In this document: piece after piece, positions 1 through 6,204 of the stretch
How positions within the stretch are numbered: position 1 is the stretch's first letter
How the letters are laid out: every line of letters starts with the position of its first letter
NCBI GenBank assembly: GCA_947626405.1
Contig: CANQSE010000125.1
Coordinates: 1-6,204, forward strand
Length of the DNA: 6,204 nt
Reading direction: 5' to 3'
Origin: an uncultured Acetatifactor sp.
GTDB lineage: Bacteria > Bacillota > Clostridia > Lachnospirales > Lachnospiraceae
Made by a program: the position numbers and the translations under genes
The notes under the pieces: model-generated
Told to the model about the DNA's origin: nothing
Database searches by the model: none
The model's input: the letters and a program-made list of their open reading frames with translations, nothing else

Positions 1-1367
1 CCGCGCTCGGCACGGACCTCTGCGGACTCCAGGCCGTGATCAGCCGAATTTCTGAGAAGGTGCATCAGGGGATCTCCAATCTCATCCACAACGGTACGGT
101 CAAGCTCCGTCTCCTCACCTGTCATATACAGCTCCATCTTTTTATCGAGCTTCTTTGACAGATCGCGGATCATTCTGGGGAATTTATTCACAACGCTCTC
201 TATCGGCACCATGCGGACCTTCATCACCGACTCGTGAAGATTTGTCGTCACGCTCTCGAGATATTCAATCTGCTCGTTAAAAGCGCTGCTTGATGCCGCG
301 TTGCCTGACTGCTCCTGGCTTGATACGGACACAAGTGAATTTTTTGCGATAATAAGCTCGCTGACCAGGTTCATCAGAGCATCCAGCTTCTCGATGTCCA
401 CGCGGACAGTGCGGTTCACCACCGGTTTCGACACGGGCGGCTTCTTGCCATCCGCAGGCTTCGCCGCTGTCTGAGCCACGGAAGGAGCTGCCTTCTTCTC
501 CGGCTTCTTCGGCTTTTCGGGAGCGGCCTGCACCTTGTCCTCCTGTTCAATTTTTGTATTTTTCTCAAGCCGCAGGGGCGCACCGGTCGCCTTTTCGATC
601 TCGGATACGTTTTCCGCAGCCTTTATGATGCTGTCTACATCGGAATCCGACAGCACAATCAGTGTGAAATCCCTGTCAAATTTTTCGTCCTCAACATCCT
701 GGGCGCTGGGATCCGACACAATGATTTCGCCGAGCTCCTCCACAGCCTTAAACACCAGAAATGCCCTGGCGGCTTTCAGGATACAGCTCTCCTGTACCAC
801 CACGTTTATGCCGTACACCTTCTTGCCCTGGTTAAACGCCTCTTTGATGACGGTGATCTGTGAGCTGTCAAGCTTGATGTTGTCCCACTTGTTCTCTCCC
901 TCCGCAGGCGCGGCGGCGGTATCGGCCGGCGCAGGTGCAGGCGCAGACGCGGCGGGTTCGCCTGCCTCTCCGCTTCCCTCCGAATTGGCGTTCATGATAT
1001 CGTTAAGCTTTTTTATAAGGGGTTCGTTGTCGTTTGTTCCCTCGTCGGCTGAGGACTGGATATTGTCCGTATACTCCTCAAGCGCGTCAAGGCACTGGAA
1101 CAGGACGTCGATCATCTCGGGCATAACCTTGATGGTCCCGTTTCTCACCTCGGAGAACACGTTCTCCATATCGTGAGTCAGATTCTGCATCCGCTTGTAT
1201 CCCATGGTCCCCGCCATGCCTTTCAGCGAATGGGCCGCACGGAAGATCTCGTTGATGGTATCCGCATTCTCCGGATCCGCCTCAAGTTCCAGAATCCGCG
1301 TGTTCAAATTTTGCAAGTGCTCCTTGGTCTCGTCAAGGAAGATCTCAAGATACTGACTTACGTCCAT
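1..1367 (-). CDS. cheA: CheA, chemotaxis histidine kinase (3' end outside window)
   Basis: Partial: 455 complete codons from the start to the left edge, with no stop. CheA is the cytoplasmic kinase coupled to chemoreceptors through CheW; it phosphorylates CheY and CheB. P1 (HPt) domain about 1-130, with phosphoacceptor His46 in AAHSLKGMAGTMGY. An Ala/Pro-rich linker follows (about 133-155), then a P2 CheY/CheB-binding domain (about 160-262) and a second linker rich in Pro, Lys and Ala (about 265-316). P3 dimerisation starts at about 317 (VNRTVRVDIEKLDALMNLVS). The conserved MKVRMVP is at 382-388. The P4 ATP-binding domain is cut just after the N box, HLLRNSADHGLE (436-447, Asn440). The rest of P4 and the CheW-like P5 are outside. 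Start: ATG at 1367 gives MDVSQYLEIF, the usual CheA N terminus; an in-frame ATG at 1379 adds MGKS but has almost no spacing from AAAGGG. No frameshift is seen. Confidence 0.95.
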   Translation of the reverse strand, partial: MDVSQYLEIFLDETKEHLQNLNTRILELEADPENADTINEIFRAAHSLKGMAGTMGYKRMQNLTHDMENVFSEVRNGTIKVMPEMIDVLFQCLDALEEYTDNIQSSADEGTNDNEPLIKKLNDIMNANSEGSGEAGEPAASAPAPAPADTAAAPAEGENKWDNIKLDSSQITVIKEAFNQGKKVYGINVVVQESCILKAARAFLVFKAVEELGEIIVSDPSAQDVEDEKFDRDFTLIVLSDSDVDSIIKAAENVSEIEKATGAPLRLEKNTKIEQEDKVQAAPEKPKKPEKKAAPSVAQTAAKPADGKKPPVSKPVVNRTVRVDIEKLDALMNLVSELIIAKNSLVSVSSQEQSGNAASSSAFNEQIEYLESVTTNLHESVMKVRMVPIESVVNKFPRMIRDLSKKLDKKMELYMTGEETELDRTVVDEIGDPLMHLLRNSADHGLESAEVRAER

Positions 1368-1412
1368 ACTTTTACCCATCCCTTTCTTCTTAAAACTGCA
1401 AAAACTTTTACC
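1368..1412 (-). promoter_or_regulatory. cheB-cheA intergenic leader with cheA ribosome binding site
   Basis: 45 bases of purine- and T-rich sequence between the cheB stop and the cheA ATG at 1367. It holds AAAGGG (1385-1380) and GATGG (1380-1376); the latter is 8 bases from the ATG at 1367. A second in-frame ATG lies at 1379. GGTAAAAGT occurs twice in direct orientation (1412-1404 and 1376-1368). I see no promoter or terminator here. Confidence 0.5.
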
Positions 1413-2504
1413 TTATGCCCTTACGCCCACGCAGACCGCAATCTCCTGGGCGATCTGGTCAAGCGGTACAACCTGATCGGAAAGTCCTGAATTAACCACG
1501 CTCTTAGGCATGCCGTACACCACACAGCTATCCTGATTCTGCGCGATAACATGAACTTTCTTTCTGGCCTCCAGGTTTTTAATCCCTTCGGTTCCGTCGG
1601 CCCCCATCCCTGTCATGACGACACAGACAATCTCGTCGAAACGGCTGTCGGCCAGCGATTCATACATATAGTTGGCGCAGGGCTTCACGCCTTCCCTGCT
1701 GGGCTCGTCCGAGTAGTGTATCGTATAGCGCCCGCCGCTGCTTTTCACGTTCATGTGCATACCGCCCATGGCAACGTATACGACACCGTTCTGAAGCTCG
1801 TCGCCCTCCTGCGCCTCCCTGACCGAGAGCATGCTCATGTCGTTTAACCGCTCCGCCAAAGACGCCGTAAATCCCTTCGGCATGTGCTGCACCAGAAGCA
1901 CCGGCGCATTGAGTCCTGCGGGAAGAAGCGGTATCACAGACTGTAAGGCCTTGGGCCCTCCCGTTGAGCTTGCGATTGCCACTATTTTAGAGCCGGCCGG
2001 CCTCCCCGGAAGCCTTTGCGTGAGATCGGCCATCCTCTGCGCCGCCTTCTGTCTCTCCACGGCCGGAGGAATCGGTGAAAACACAGGCAGTCTGCTGTCC
2101 GCAACCGCCTCCAGCGTGTTGAGGAGCCTCTCCTTAAAGGAATCAACATGGCAGTCAATTGCGCTGTCAGGCTTATGTATGAAGTCGAGAGCCCCAAGCT
2201 CAAGCGCGTCCAGCGTGGTCTTGGCGCCTTCCCTCGTGTCGGTGCTTGCCATCATCACCCTTGCCGGTATCCTGTACTTGCGCAGTTCCTCCAGAAGCTG
2301 AAGTCCGCCCATTTTCGGCATATTCACGTCCAGAACCACCGCGTCGTACCGGTTCCGGCTCAGAAGATCAAATGCCTCAAGCCCGTTTGGCGCCGTATCG
2401 GAAACCTGAAATCTCTCGTCGGAATTTATTATATCACAGATCACTCTGCGCATGAGTGCAGAGTCATCTACTACCAAAATTTTTTTTGCCATCAATCCTG
2501 CCAT
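1413..2504 (-). CDS. cheB: CheB, chemotaxis response regulator protein-glutamate methylesterase/deamidase
   Basis: Complete, 363 residues. CheB removes methyl groups from chemoreceptor glutamates, and deamidates receptor glutamines, when phosphorylated by CheA. N-terminal receiver domain (about 6-125): acidic pocket D13-D14, phosphoacceptor D59 in VVLDVNMPKMGG, and Lys111 in HKP. A linker (about 126-170) leads to the methylesterase domain (about 172-358), where the catalytic triad by family alignment is Ser180 (ASSTGGP), His207 (VQHMPKGF) and Asp303 (MTGMGADG). All key residues are present, so the enzyme should be active. Two starts are possible: ATG at 2504 has GGAG 6 bases upstream and overlaps the PilZ gene by 13 bases; ATG at 2492 (giving MAKKILVVDDS) forms a one-base TGATG overlap with its stop but has a poorly spaced AGGA. 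I chose 2504 on the ribosome-binding site. cheA follows after 45 bases. Confidence 0.96.
   Translation of the reverse strand: MAGLMAKKILVVDDSALMRRVICDIINSDERFQVSDTAPNGLEAFDLLSRNRYDAVVLDVNMPKMGGLQLLEELRKYRIPARVMMASTDTREGAKTTLDALELGALDFIHKPDSAIDCHVDSFKERLLNTLEAVADSRLPVFSPIPPAVERQKAAQRMADLTQRLPGRPAGSKIVAIASSTGGPKALQSVIPLLPAGLNAPVLLVQHMPKGFTASLAERLNDMSMLSVREAQEGDELQNGVVYVAMGGMHMNVKSSGGRYTIHYSDEPSREGVKPCANYMYESLADSRFDEIVCVVMTGMGADGTEGIKNLEARKKVHVIAQNQDSCVVYGMPKSVVNSGLSDQVVPLDQIAQEIAVCVGVRA
2490..2504 (-). promoter_or_regulatory. PilZ gene/cheB overlap with two candidate cheB starts
   Basis: The PilZ gene stop TGA (2494-2492) lies between two in-frame cheB ATG codons, at 2504 and 2492. The upstream one has GGAG at 2514-2511 (spacing 6); the downstream one overlaps the stop by one base (TGATG). 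Either way cheB translation is probably coupled to that of the PilZ gene. Confidence 0.7.
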
Positions 2505-3220
2505 TCCTTTCTCCGATTCTTTCTCTCCTCTTCAAAAATATATTTTATTATCTCCTCTCTCGTCTTGTGGCTCATATTGTAATACTGCACGCGGTGTTCA
2601 AAAAAACCTCTGCGGTTTTCAAGCTCCTTGACGCTCAGCACCTTGCCTATAATCTCATATGGCTTTTTCTCGTTTTCCACAAGGAGATTGTAATTTATGT
2701 ACAGAAGACTGTCCGGCTCATAGCGCTGAGAGGAGATAAACCTAAGACCCCCGCCGCTTATGTCAACGATAATGCTCTGTTTGAGCGGAAGTCCCGGCGT
2801 GAGCGCATACGGAAGACTGTTTTCCACGGCCTGTATTTCTTCCTCCTCGAGATTCCTTGCGCACATTTCAAGTGCACAGCTGAAACGGTAATACTCTCGG
2901 CGCTGGAATTTTCTCAGATTGCTCTCAAGCTCCACAACGAGAATAAAGACGTTGCTGCTTTTATAGCGGTCTATGACCCTCACAAGGCACTGATAGAGGC
3001 CGCTTTCCTGGTAAATAACCATGTTGTACTCGCTGTCAACCGGCAGGAGGATGAGCTTCGTCTTTTCCATGGGCATAAGTATCTCCAGGGTGTCTTCGGA
3101 GAGTATGTCGTATACCTTGCTGTAATAGGTTTTCCCTTCCGACTCATCGCTGTAACCCTCAAGGCGCCCCACAGCCTGAAGATCTATCTTGTCTCCCACA
3201 GATACGAATTTCGATAACAT
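2492..3220 (-). CDS. PilZ-domain cyclic di-GMP binding protein, YcgR/FlgZ type
   Basis: Complete, 242 residues. Two-domain layout: an N-terminal YcgR-like (PilZN) beta domain at about 1-100, then a PilZ domain at about 105-220. The cyclic di-GMP signature is intact: the RRxxxR element R107-R108-E-Y-Y-R112 at the domain junction, and the D-x-S-x-x-G element D153-I-S155-G-G-G158. Known YcgR proteins bind cyclic di-GMP through these residues and then slow or bias the flagellar motor by contacting rotor or stator proteins (MotA/FliG); that role is inferred here from family and context. The tail (about 221-242) is strongly charged (EEERKNRRKEWQD). The start at 3220 is supported by AGGA 7 bases upstream. 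The last bases overlap the cheB start. It could equally be called flgZ, ycgR or dgrA-like, so no symbol is assigned. Confidence 0.9.
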   Translation of the reverse strand: MLSKFVSVGDKIDLQAVGRLEGYSDESEGKTYYSKVYDILSEDTLEILMPMEKTKLILLPVDSEYNMVIYQESGLYQCLVRVIDRYKSSNVFILVVELESNLRKFQRREYYRFSCALEMCARNLEEEEIQAVENSLPYALTPGLPLKQSIIVDISGGGLRFISSQRYEPDSLLYINYNLLVENEKKPYEIIGKVLSVKELENRRGFFEHRVQYYNMSHKTREEIIKYIFEEERKNRRKEWQD

Positions 3221-3227
3221 ATATATT

Positions 3228-3231
3228 TCCT
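3228..3231 (-). promoter_or_regulatory. Ribosome binding site of the PilZ gene
   Basis: AGGA on the minus strand, 7 bases before the ATG at 3220, with an AT-only spacer (AATATAT). It supports the chosen start; the spacer composition should leave the site unstructured. Confidence 0.7.
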
Positions 3232-3262
3232 GCCTTTTCTTAGTATCCTTCTCCCCGAACGC

Positions 3263-3280
3263 GCTGTTATATTATACAGC
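3263..3280 (-). other. AT-rich imperfect palindrome containing TATAAT
   Basis: Just after the flhG stop, overlapping its last base, the minus strand reads GCTGTATAATATAACAGC: 5-base arms GCTGT/ACAGC around an 8-base AT loop. It contains a perfect -10 hexamer TATAAT at 3276-3271. No good -35 hexamer is seen at 16-18 bases (TCATAT at 17). It could be a weak internal promoter, an operator or an mRNA processing hairpin, or chance. It has no run of T after it, so it is not a standard terminator. Confidence 0.3.
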
Positions 3281-4152
3281 TATTTTCTGCCGGATATGAT
3301 ATGGGAGAAAAAAGCGGCCATTCCCCTCCTGGGCTGGCGTTCCTCCTCCTCCCTGCCCATGAGCCTGTCGGCCAGCCTTTCGTAGGCGGCGGTGGATTTT
3401 GCGCCGGGATTTGCCAGCGATACAGGGACCTGCTGCATGACAGCCCTCGAAAGCTGGATGTCCTCCGGTATGTAGCCCAGATAAATCATAGGTATCTTAA
3501 GGTAACGTTCCACTACGGCGTTTAACTTCTGGAACAGTATTTCCCCTTCCGATTCCCTGTTCACGCGGTTTGCGATCATTTTTACCTTGGTTGCGTTTTC
3601 GTCAAACCTCGGGTGCCTGTAGAGAGCCTTTAAAAGGGAATACGAATCCGTGATTGAAGTAGGCTCCGGCGTCGTGACGAGAAGTATCTCCCCGCTTGCA
3701 ACAAGGAACTCCAAAACCGCGTCGGATATTCCCGCTCCCGTGTCCACGATGATTATATCCGCCATTGCGTCAAGCTGCACAAGGTTCTGGACAATATACC
3801 GCAGATAGTCACTGTTAAGGTTCGCCATTCCGGCAATACCGCTCCCGCCTGATATGAATCCCACATCCATCGGTCCCCAGGTTATTATATCTGTAATGCT
3901 CTTTCCCTGATAGATCAGGTCGCAGAGGTTATGCTTCGGAACGGTGCCGAACATAATCTCAATATTTGCCAGTCCGAAATCGGCATCAAGTATTATAACT
4001 CTTTTGCCCATTTTTTTAAACTGTATTGCAAGATTGATGGAGGTGTTGGACTTTCCCACTCCTCCCTTGCCGCTTGTAACCGTTATGACACGGGCCAGGG
4101 GTCTGGCCTGTGTCTGGGCTTTTAACATTCTCAGTTTTTCAGCTTGATCCAT
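3280..4152 (-). CDS. flhG: FlhG (FleN/YlxH), MinD-type ATPase controlling flagellar number
   Basis: Complete, 290 residues, the usual length for FlhG. It is a ParA/MinD-superfamily ATPase that dimerises on ATP, associates with the membrane and stimulates the FlhF GTPase, so limiting flagellar number and setting pattern. Residues 2-8 read DQAEKLR, matching the DQAxxLR activator motif known from FlhG. The deviant Walker A loop SGKGGVGKS is at 27-35, with signature Lys29 and Lys34. The switch I DADFG is at 56-60 and switch II VDTGAG at 136-141. The C-terminal tail (about 277-290, GMAAFFSHIISGRK) looks like a short amphipathic membrane-targeting helix as in MinD. The start at 4152 is fixed by a very strong GGGAGG 7 bases upstream and by the DQAxxLR motif beginning directly after Met. 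It sits 15 bases after flhF and 59 bases before the PilZ gene. In Bacillus the same gene is ylxH, in the same position. Confidence 0.96.
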   Translation of the reverse strand: MDQAEKLRMLKAQTQARPLARVITVTSGKGGVGKSNTSINLAIQFKKMGKRVIILDADFGLANIEIMFGTVPKHNLCDLIYQGKSITDIITWGPMDVGFISGGSGIAGMANLNSDYLRYIVQNLVQLDAMADIIIVDTGAGISDAVLEFLVASGEILLVTTPEPTSITDSYSLLKALYRHPRFDENATKVKMIANRVNRESEGEILFQKLNAVVERYLKIPMIYLGYIPEDIQLSRAVMQQVPVSLANPGAKSTAAYERLADRLMGREEEERQPRRGMAAFFSHIISGRK

Positions 4153-4158
4153 GCCATT

Positions 4159-4166
4159 CCCTCCCC
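4159..4166 (-). promoter_or_regulatory. Strong ribosome binding site of flhG
   Basis: The minus strand reads GGGGAGGG between the flhF stop and the flhG ATG at 4152, with the GGAGG core 7 bases from the ATG. It is the closest match to the Shine-Dalgarno consensus among the gene starts in this window. It settles the flhG start. Confidence 0.85.
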
Positions 4167-4167
4167 A

Positions 4168-5421
4168 TCAGTGTTTTGTGCTCAAAAGCTGCTTAACCGT
4201 CTTCTGCGGATTGAACGGTTCAATATCATCCGGCACATTCTGTCCGTATGTCACATAAGCGACCGAAGCGCCCGTATAAAGCTTGATATTCAGGATATTC
4301 CCGAGCGCCGAGGTCTCGTCCAGCTTTGTAAAAATAAGCTGGTAATCCGTTATCTCCCTGTAGCATGAAGAAATCTTCATGAGATCCCTGTATTTCGTGA
4401 CGGCTGAGAGCACAAGGAAAACCTGGTACTCGGCGTGCTGTCCCACTGCCTCCAAAAGAGCCTTCATCCCGTCCAGCTTTTCCTCGTTCTGGTGGGAATG
4501 TCCGGCTGTATCTACAAATATGTAGTCGTACTCACGAAACTGCTCCACCGCCTTAGAGGCCTCCTCCGGCGTATAGACGACCTGAAAGGGGACCTCAAGA
4601 ATATTGGCATAGGTGCGAAGCTGCTCAGCGGCCGCGATACGGTAGGTATCGGCAGTAAGCAGCGCCACCTTCTTCTTTTCGTCCACCGCATATCTGCTGG
4701 CGATCTTTGCGATTGTAGTCGTCTTTCCCACGCCCGTCGGTCCGATGAACAGCGCGACCTTCGGCCCCTTTGACGCCGGTGTGATGCCGTCAGCCTTATT
4801 AAACTTGAGAATCATCTTCTGGTATACGCTTGCAAGTATGAAGTCTATGGGCACGTCAGGCTTCTCCGGCTTGTCCGCCTCGCTGATGATCTGGTTTGCG
4901 TACTTCTCGTCCACCTCGTTCTCCAGCATTGTATTGTACAAAAGACGTATAAACTTCTCCTGCTCCGAAGGCTGCTTCTTTTCCGGCTCCTTCTCAGCCG
5001 CATCCTCTCCGGAAGAAGACTCCTGCACACGCTCCGGCTGTTCCGCTTTTACAGTCTCCTCCTGCTGGAGCCTGTTCACAAGAAGCGTCTGAAGGCTGTC
5101 AAGCTTTTTCTCGATATTCCTGGAGCTGTCCGCAGTCAGGCCCGAAAGGCTTCTTGCCGCTGCTGCGCCCGCGCCTGATGCTGCGGCGGACTGCGCGGCG
5201 GGCGCTGCCTGTACGGGCGTCTCGCGCCTTGGGCTCCTGAGGCTCTCCTTTTCCTCCTCGAGAGCCACCGTCACCTCAACGCGCTTACTGCCAAATATCC
5301 CCGCAAGGCCCTTTTTCTTCACGGTTCTTACATTCATCGTAACGATGCCGTTGCCAAGCTCCTTTTTTGCCGCCTCAAGCGCTTCTTCTTCTGTTTTGCC
5401 AAAAAATTTTTTGATTATCAT
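4168..5421 (-). CDS. flhF: Flagellar biosynthesis protein FlhF, SRP-family GTPase
   Basis: Complete, 417 residues. FlhF is a membrane-associated GTPase of the SRP/FtsY/Ffh class that directs placement and assembly of flagella together with FlhG. The N-terminal basic domain (about 1-55, starting MIIKKFFGKTEEEALEAAKK) is the typical FlhF B domain. A low-complexity linker rich in Ala, Pro, Glu and Lys covers roughly 56-150. An N-domain helical part (about 152-215) precedes the G domain: G1 GPTGVGKTT (227-235), the SRP-specific DTYRIAAAEQL (258-268), G3 DTAGHSH (304-310), G4 TKLDE (365-369) and the closing G5 region with the YGQNVPDDI motif (392-400). The third-motif residue after DTAG is His, where SRP GTPases usually have Arg. 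The ATG at 5421 shares one base with the flhA stop and has GGTGA 7 bases upstream. flhG follows 15 bases after the stop. Confidence 0.97.
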   Translation of the reverse strand: MIIKKFFGKTEEEALEAAKKELGNGIVTMNVRTVKKKGLAGIFGSKRVEVTVALEEEKESLRSPRRETPVQAAPAAQSAAASGAGAAAARSLSGLTADSSRNIEKKLDSLQTLLVNRLQQEETVKAEQPERVQESSSGEDAAEKEPEKKQPSEQEKFIRLLYNTMLENEVDEKYANQIISEADKPEKPDVPIDFILASVYQKMILKFNKADGITPASKGPKVALFIGPTGVGKTTTIAKIASRYAVDEKKKVALLTADTYRIAAAEQLRTYANILEVPFQVVYTPEEASKAVEQFREYDYIFVDTAGHSHQNEEKLDGMKALLEAVGQHAEYQVFLVLSAVTKYRDLMKISSCYREITDYQLIFTKLDETSALGNILNIKLYTGASVAYVTYGQNVPDDIEPFNPQKTVKQLLSTKH

Positions 5422-5423
5422 TA
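5419..5423 (-). promoter_or_regulatory. flhA/flhF stop-start overlap (TAATG)
   Basis: The flhA stop TAA (5423-5421) and the flhF ATG (5421-5419) share one base. GGTGA at 5433-5429, inside the flhA end, is spaced 7 bases from the ATG. This arrangement is typical of termination-reinitiation coupling, and should keep FlhA and FlhF synthesis linked. Confidence 0.8.
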
Positions 5424-6204
5424 TGCTGTCACCATCCCAACTGACTGCAGTTCAACGTTAGATTCAACTTCATTGTATGACACAACAATCAGATCCTTGT
5501 AATAATCTTCCGTCAGACGCTTAAAATACATGCGCACGATCGGAGAAGTGATAATAATCGGGCTTTTCCCGAGGTTTTCCAGCTTCTGAATCTCCCTGCC
5601 GACGGAATCTATTATCGCCTTGGAGCGGGCCGGATCCAGATTCAGGAAAGCTCCGCCCTCCGTCTGTTTTACGCTTCCCATTATCTCCTGCTCCACCTTA
5701 GGATCCAGGGTGACTACATTTGTAGTCTCATGCGGCGGGAAATATTTTGTGGAGATTGCACGCTTTAAGCTCTGGCGCACATACTCCGTGAGGATATCCG
5801 TATCTCTGGTCGTGGGGGCGTAATCCGCAAGCGTCTCCATTATCGTCAGAAGATCGCGGATTGATATACCCTCCCTTAAGAGGTTCTGCAGAACCTTCTG
5901 AATCTCGCCAAGTCCGAGAAGCTTCGGGACAAGCTCCTCCACAAGTGAAGGGTTTGTCTCCTTCATATTGTTTACCAGGTTCTGTACGTCCTGTCTGGTA
6001 AGCAGCTCGGAGATATACTGCCTTATGATTTCCGTCAGATGAGTCGCTATGATGGACGGCGGGTCAACCACGGTGTACCCAAGGCTCTCCGCCCGCTCAC
6101 GCTGTCCCTCCGTGATCCAGATGGCCGGCAGGTGGAACGAGGGCTCAAATGTGGGAATACCGGTGATTTCCTCCTCCACATAGCCAGGATTCATCGCCAT
6201 GTAA
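5421..6204 (-). CDS. flhA: Flagellar biosynthesis protein FlhA, C-terminal cytoplasmic domain (5' end outside window)
   Basis: Partial gene: 260 complete codons and the TAA stop are present, and the reading frame is open to the right edge. The Met at 6200 is internal, since the upstream codon (Tyr) continues the frame into the usual FlhA context before NPG. FlhA is a membrane component of the flagellar type III export gate; its cytoplasmic domain forms a nonameric ring that docks chaperone-substrate complexes. What is visible is that cytoplasmic domain only; the N-terminal membrane segments lie outside. Recognisable family stretches are LPAIWI, the THLTEIIRQYISELLTRQDV segment, the LGLGEIQKVLQNLLREGISI region and PHETTNVVTLDPKVEQEI near the middle. 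The C-terminal end overlaps the flhF start by one base (TAATG), implying translational coupling. Identification is from recognised family sequence and gene order; no disruption is seen. Confidence 0.96.
   Translation of the reverse strand, partial: YMAMNPGYVEEEITGIPTFEPSFHLPAIWITEGQRERAESLGYTVVDPPSIIATHLTEIIRQYISELLTRQDVQNLVNNMKETNPSLVEELVPKLLGLGEIQKVLQNLLREGISIRDLLTIMETLADYAPTTRDTDILTEYVRQSLKRAISTKYFPPHETTNVVTLDPKVEQEIMGSVKQTEGGAFLNLDPARSKAIIDSVGREIQKLENLGKSPIIITSPIVRMYFKRLTEDYYKDLIVVSYNEVESNVELQSVGMVTA

Noticed and set aside
885..960. GC-rich repetitive stretch (gcgcaggtgcaggcgcag) that looks like a tandem repeat.
   Set aside because: It encodes the Ala/Pro linker between CheA P1 and P2; short degenerate repeats are normal in such linkers.
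535..1176. A 213-codon plus-strand open frame rich in Ser and Ala.
   Set aside because: It lies entirely antisense to the P1-P2 region of cheA, whose motifs (His46 HPt, P2 domain) are clear. The Ser/Ala/Gly-rich composition reflects the complement of the Ala/Pro-rich linker and acidic segments.
1831..2301. Plus-strand open frame of 156 codons opposite cheB.
   Set aside because: It is antisense to conserved CheB receiver and esterase sequence and has no recognisable domain.
2456..3217. A 253-codon open frame on the plus strand almost exactly covering the PilZ gene.
   Set aside because: It shares codon boundaries with the minus-strand gene and stays open only because that gene rarely uses TTA, CTA and TCA codons; it ends where the PilZ gene has TTA at codon 2. 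Its product has no recognisable motif, while the minus-strand product has a full PilZ signature.
5140..5220. Alanine-rich low-complexity stretch in flhF, considered as a possible frameshift or insertion.
   Set aside because: The frame continues without break from the N-terminal domain to the GTPase domain, and FlhF proteins commonly have a variable, disordered linker here.
6198..6200. ATG at 6200 as a true gene start for the FlhA segment.
   Set aside because: The frame is open upstream to the edge, and the protein begins in the middle of the FlhA cytoplasmic domain; the membrane half must lie outside the window.

Overview
The window is one stretch of a fla/che (flagellar and chemotaxis) operon. 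All six genes lie on the minus strand, so transcription runs from base 6204 towards base 1. In reading order they are: the C-terminal part of flhA (entering from the right edge), flhF, flhG, a PilZ-domain gene of the YcgR/FlgZ type, cheB, and the first 455 codons of cheA (leaving at the left edge). flhA-flhF-flhG-cheB-cheA is the known Firmicutes order, as in the Bacillus subtilis fla/che operon. Moderate GC (about half by eye), the PilZ gene between flhG and cheB, and the protein sequences together suggest a motile member of the Clostridia, most likely Lachnospiraceae. The genus cannot be named from this alone.

Layout: 6204-5421 flhA (partial) overlaps flhF (5421-4168) by one base in a TAATG junction. 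flhG (4152-3280) follows after 15 bases with a very strong Shine-Dalgarno sequence. A 59-base gap with an AT-rich imperfect palindrome separates flhG from the PilZ gene (3220-2492). The end of that gene overlaps the start of cheB (2504-1413). A 45-base leader precedes cheA (1367 to the edge). No intergenic stretch exceeds 60 bases. I found no RNA gene, mobile element, CRISPR array or convincing terminator.

How the genes work together: FlhA is the export-gate component of the flagellar type III secretion system. FlhF (an SRP-type GTPase) and FlhG (a MinD-type ATPase carrying the FlhF-activating DQAxxLR motif) set flagellar position and number. The PilZ protein has an intact cyclic di-GMP binding signature and probably links second-messenger level to motor behaviour. 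CheB (receptor methylesterase) and CheA (histidine kinase) are the adaptation and signalling core of chemotaxis. Tight spacing and overlaps indicate co-transcription and translational coupling.

The region is a conventional core motility locus. I do not see evidence of an undescribed system. The points worth a second look are modest: the PilZ gene placed inside the operon, a His in place of the usual Arg in the FlhF G3 motif, a TATAAT-containing palindrome before the PilZ gene, and uncertain starts for cheB and cheA.
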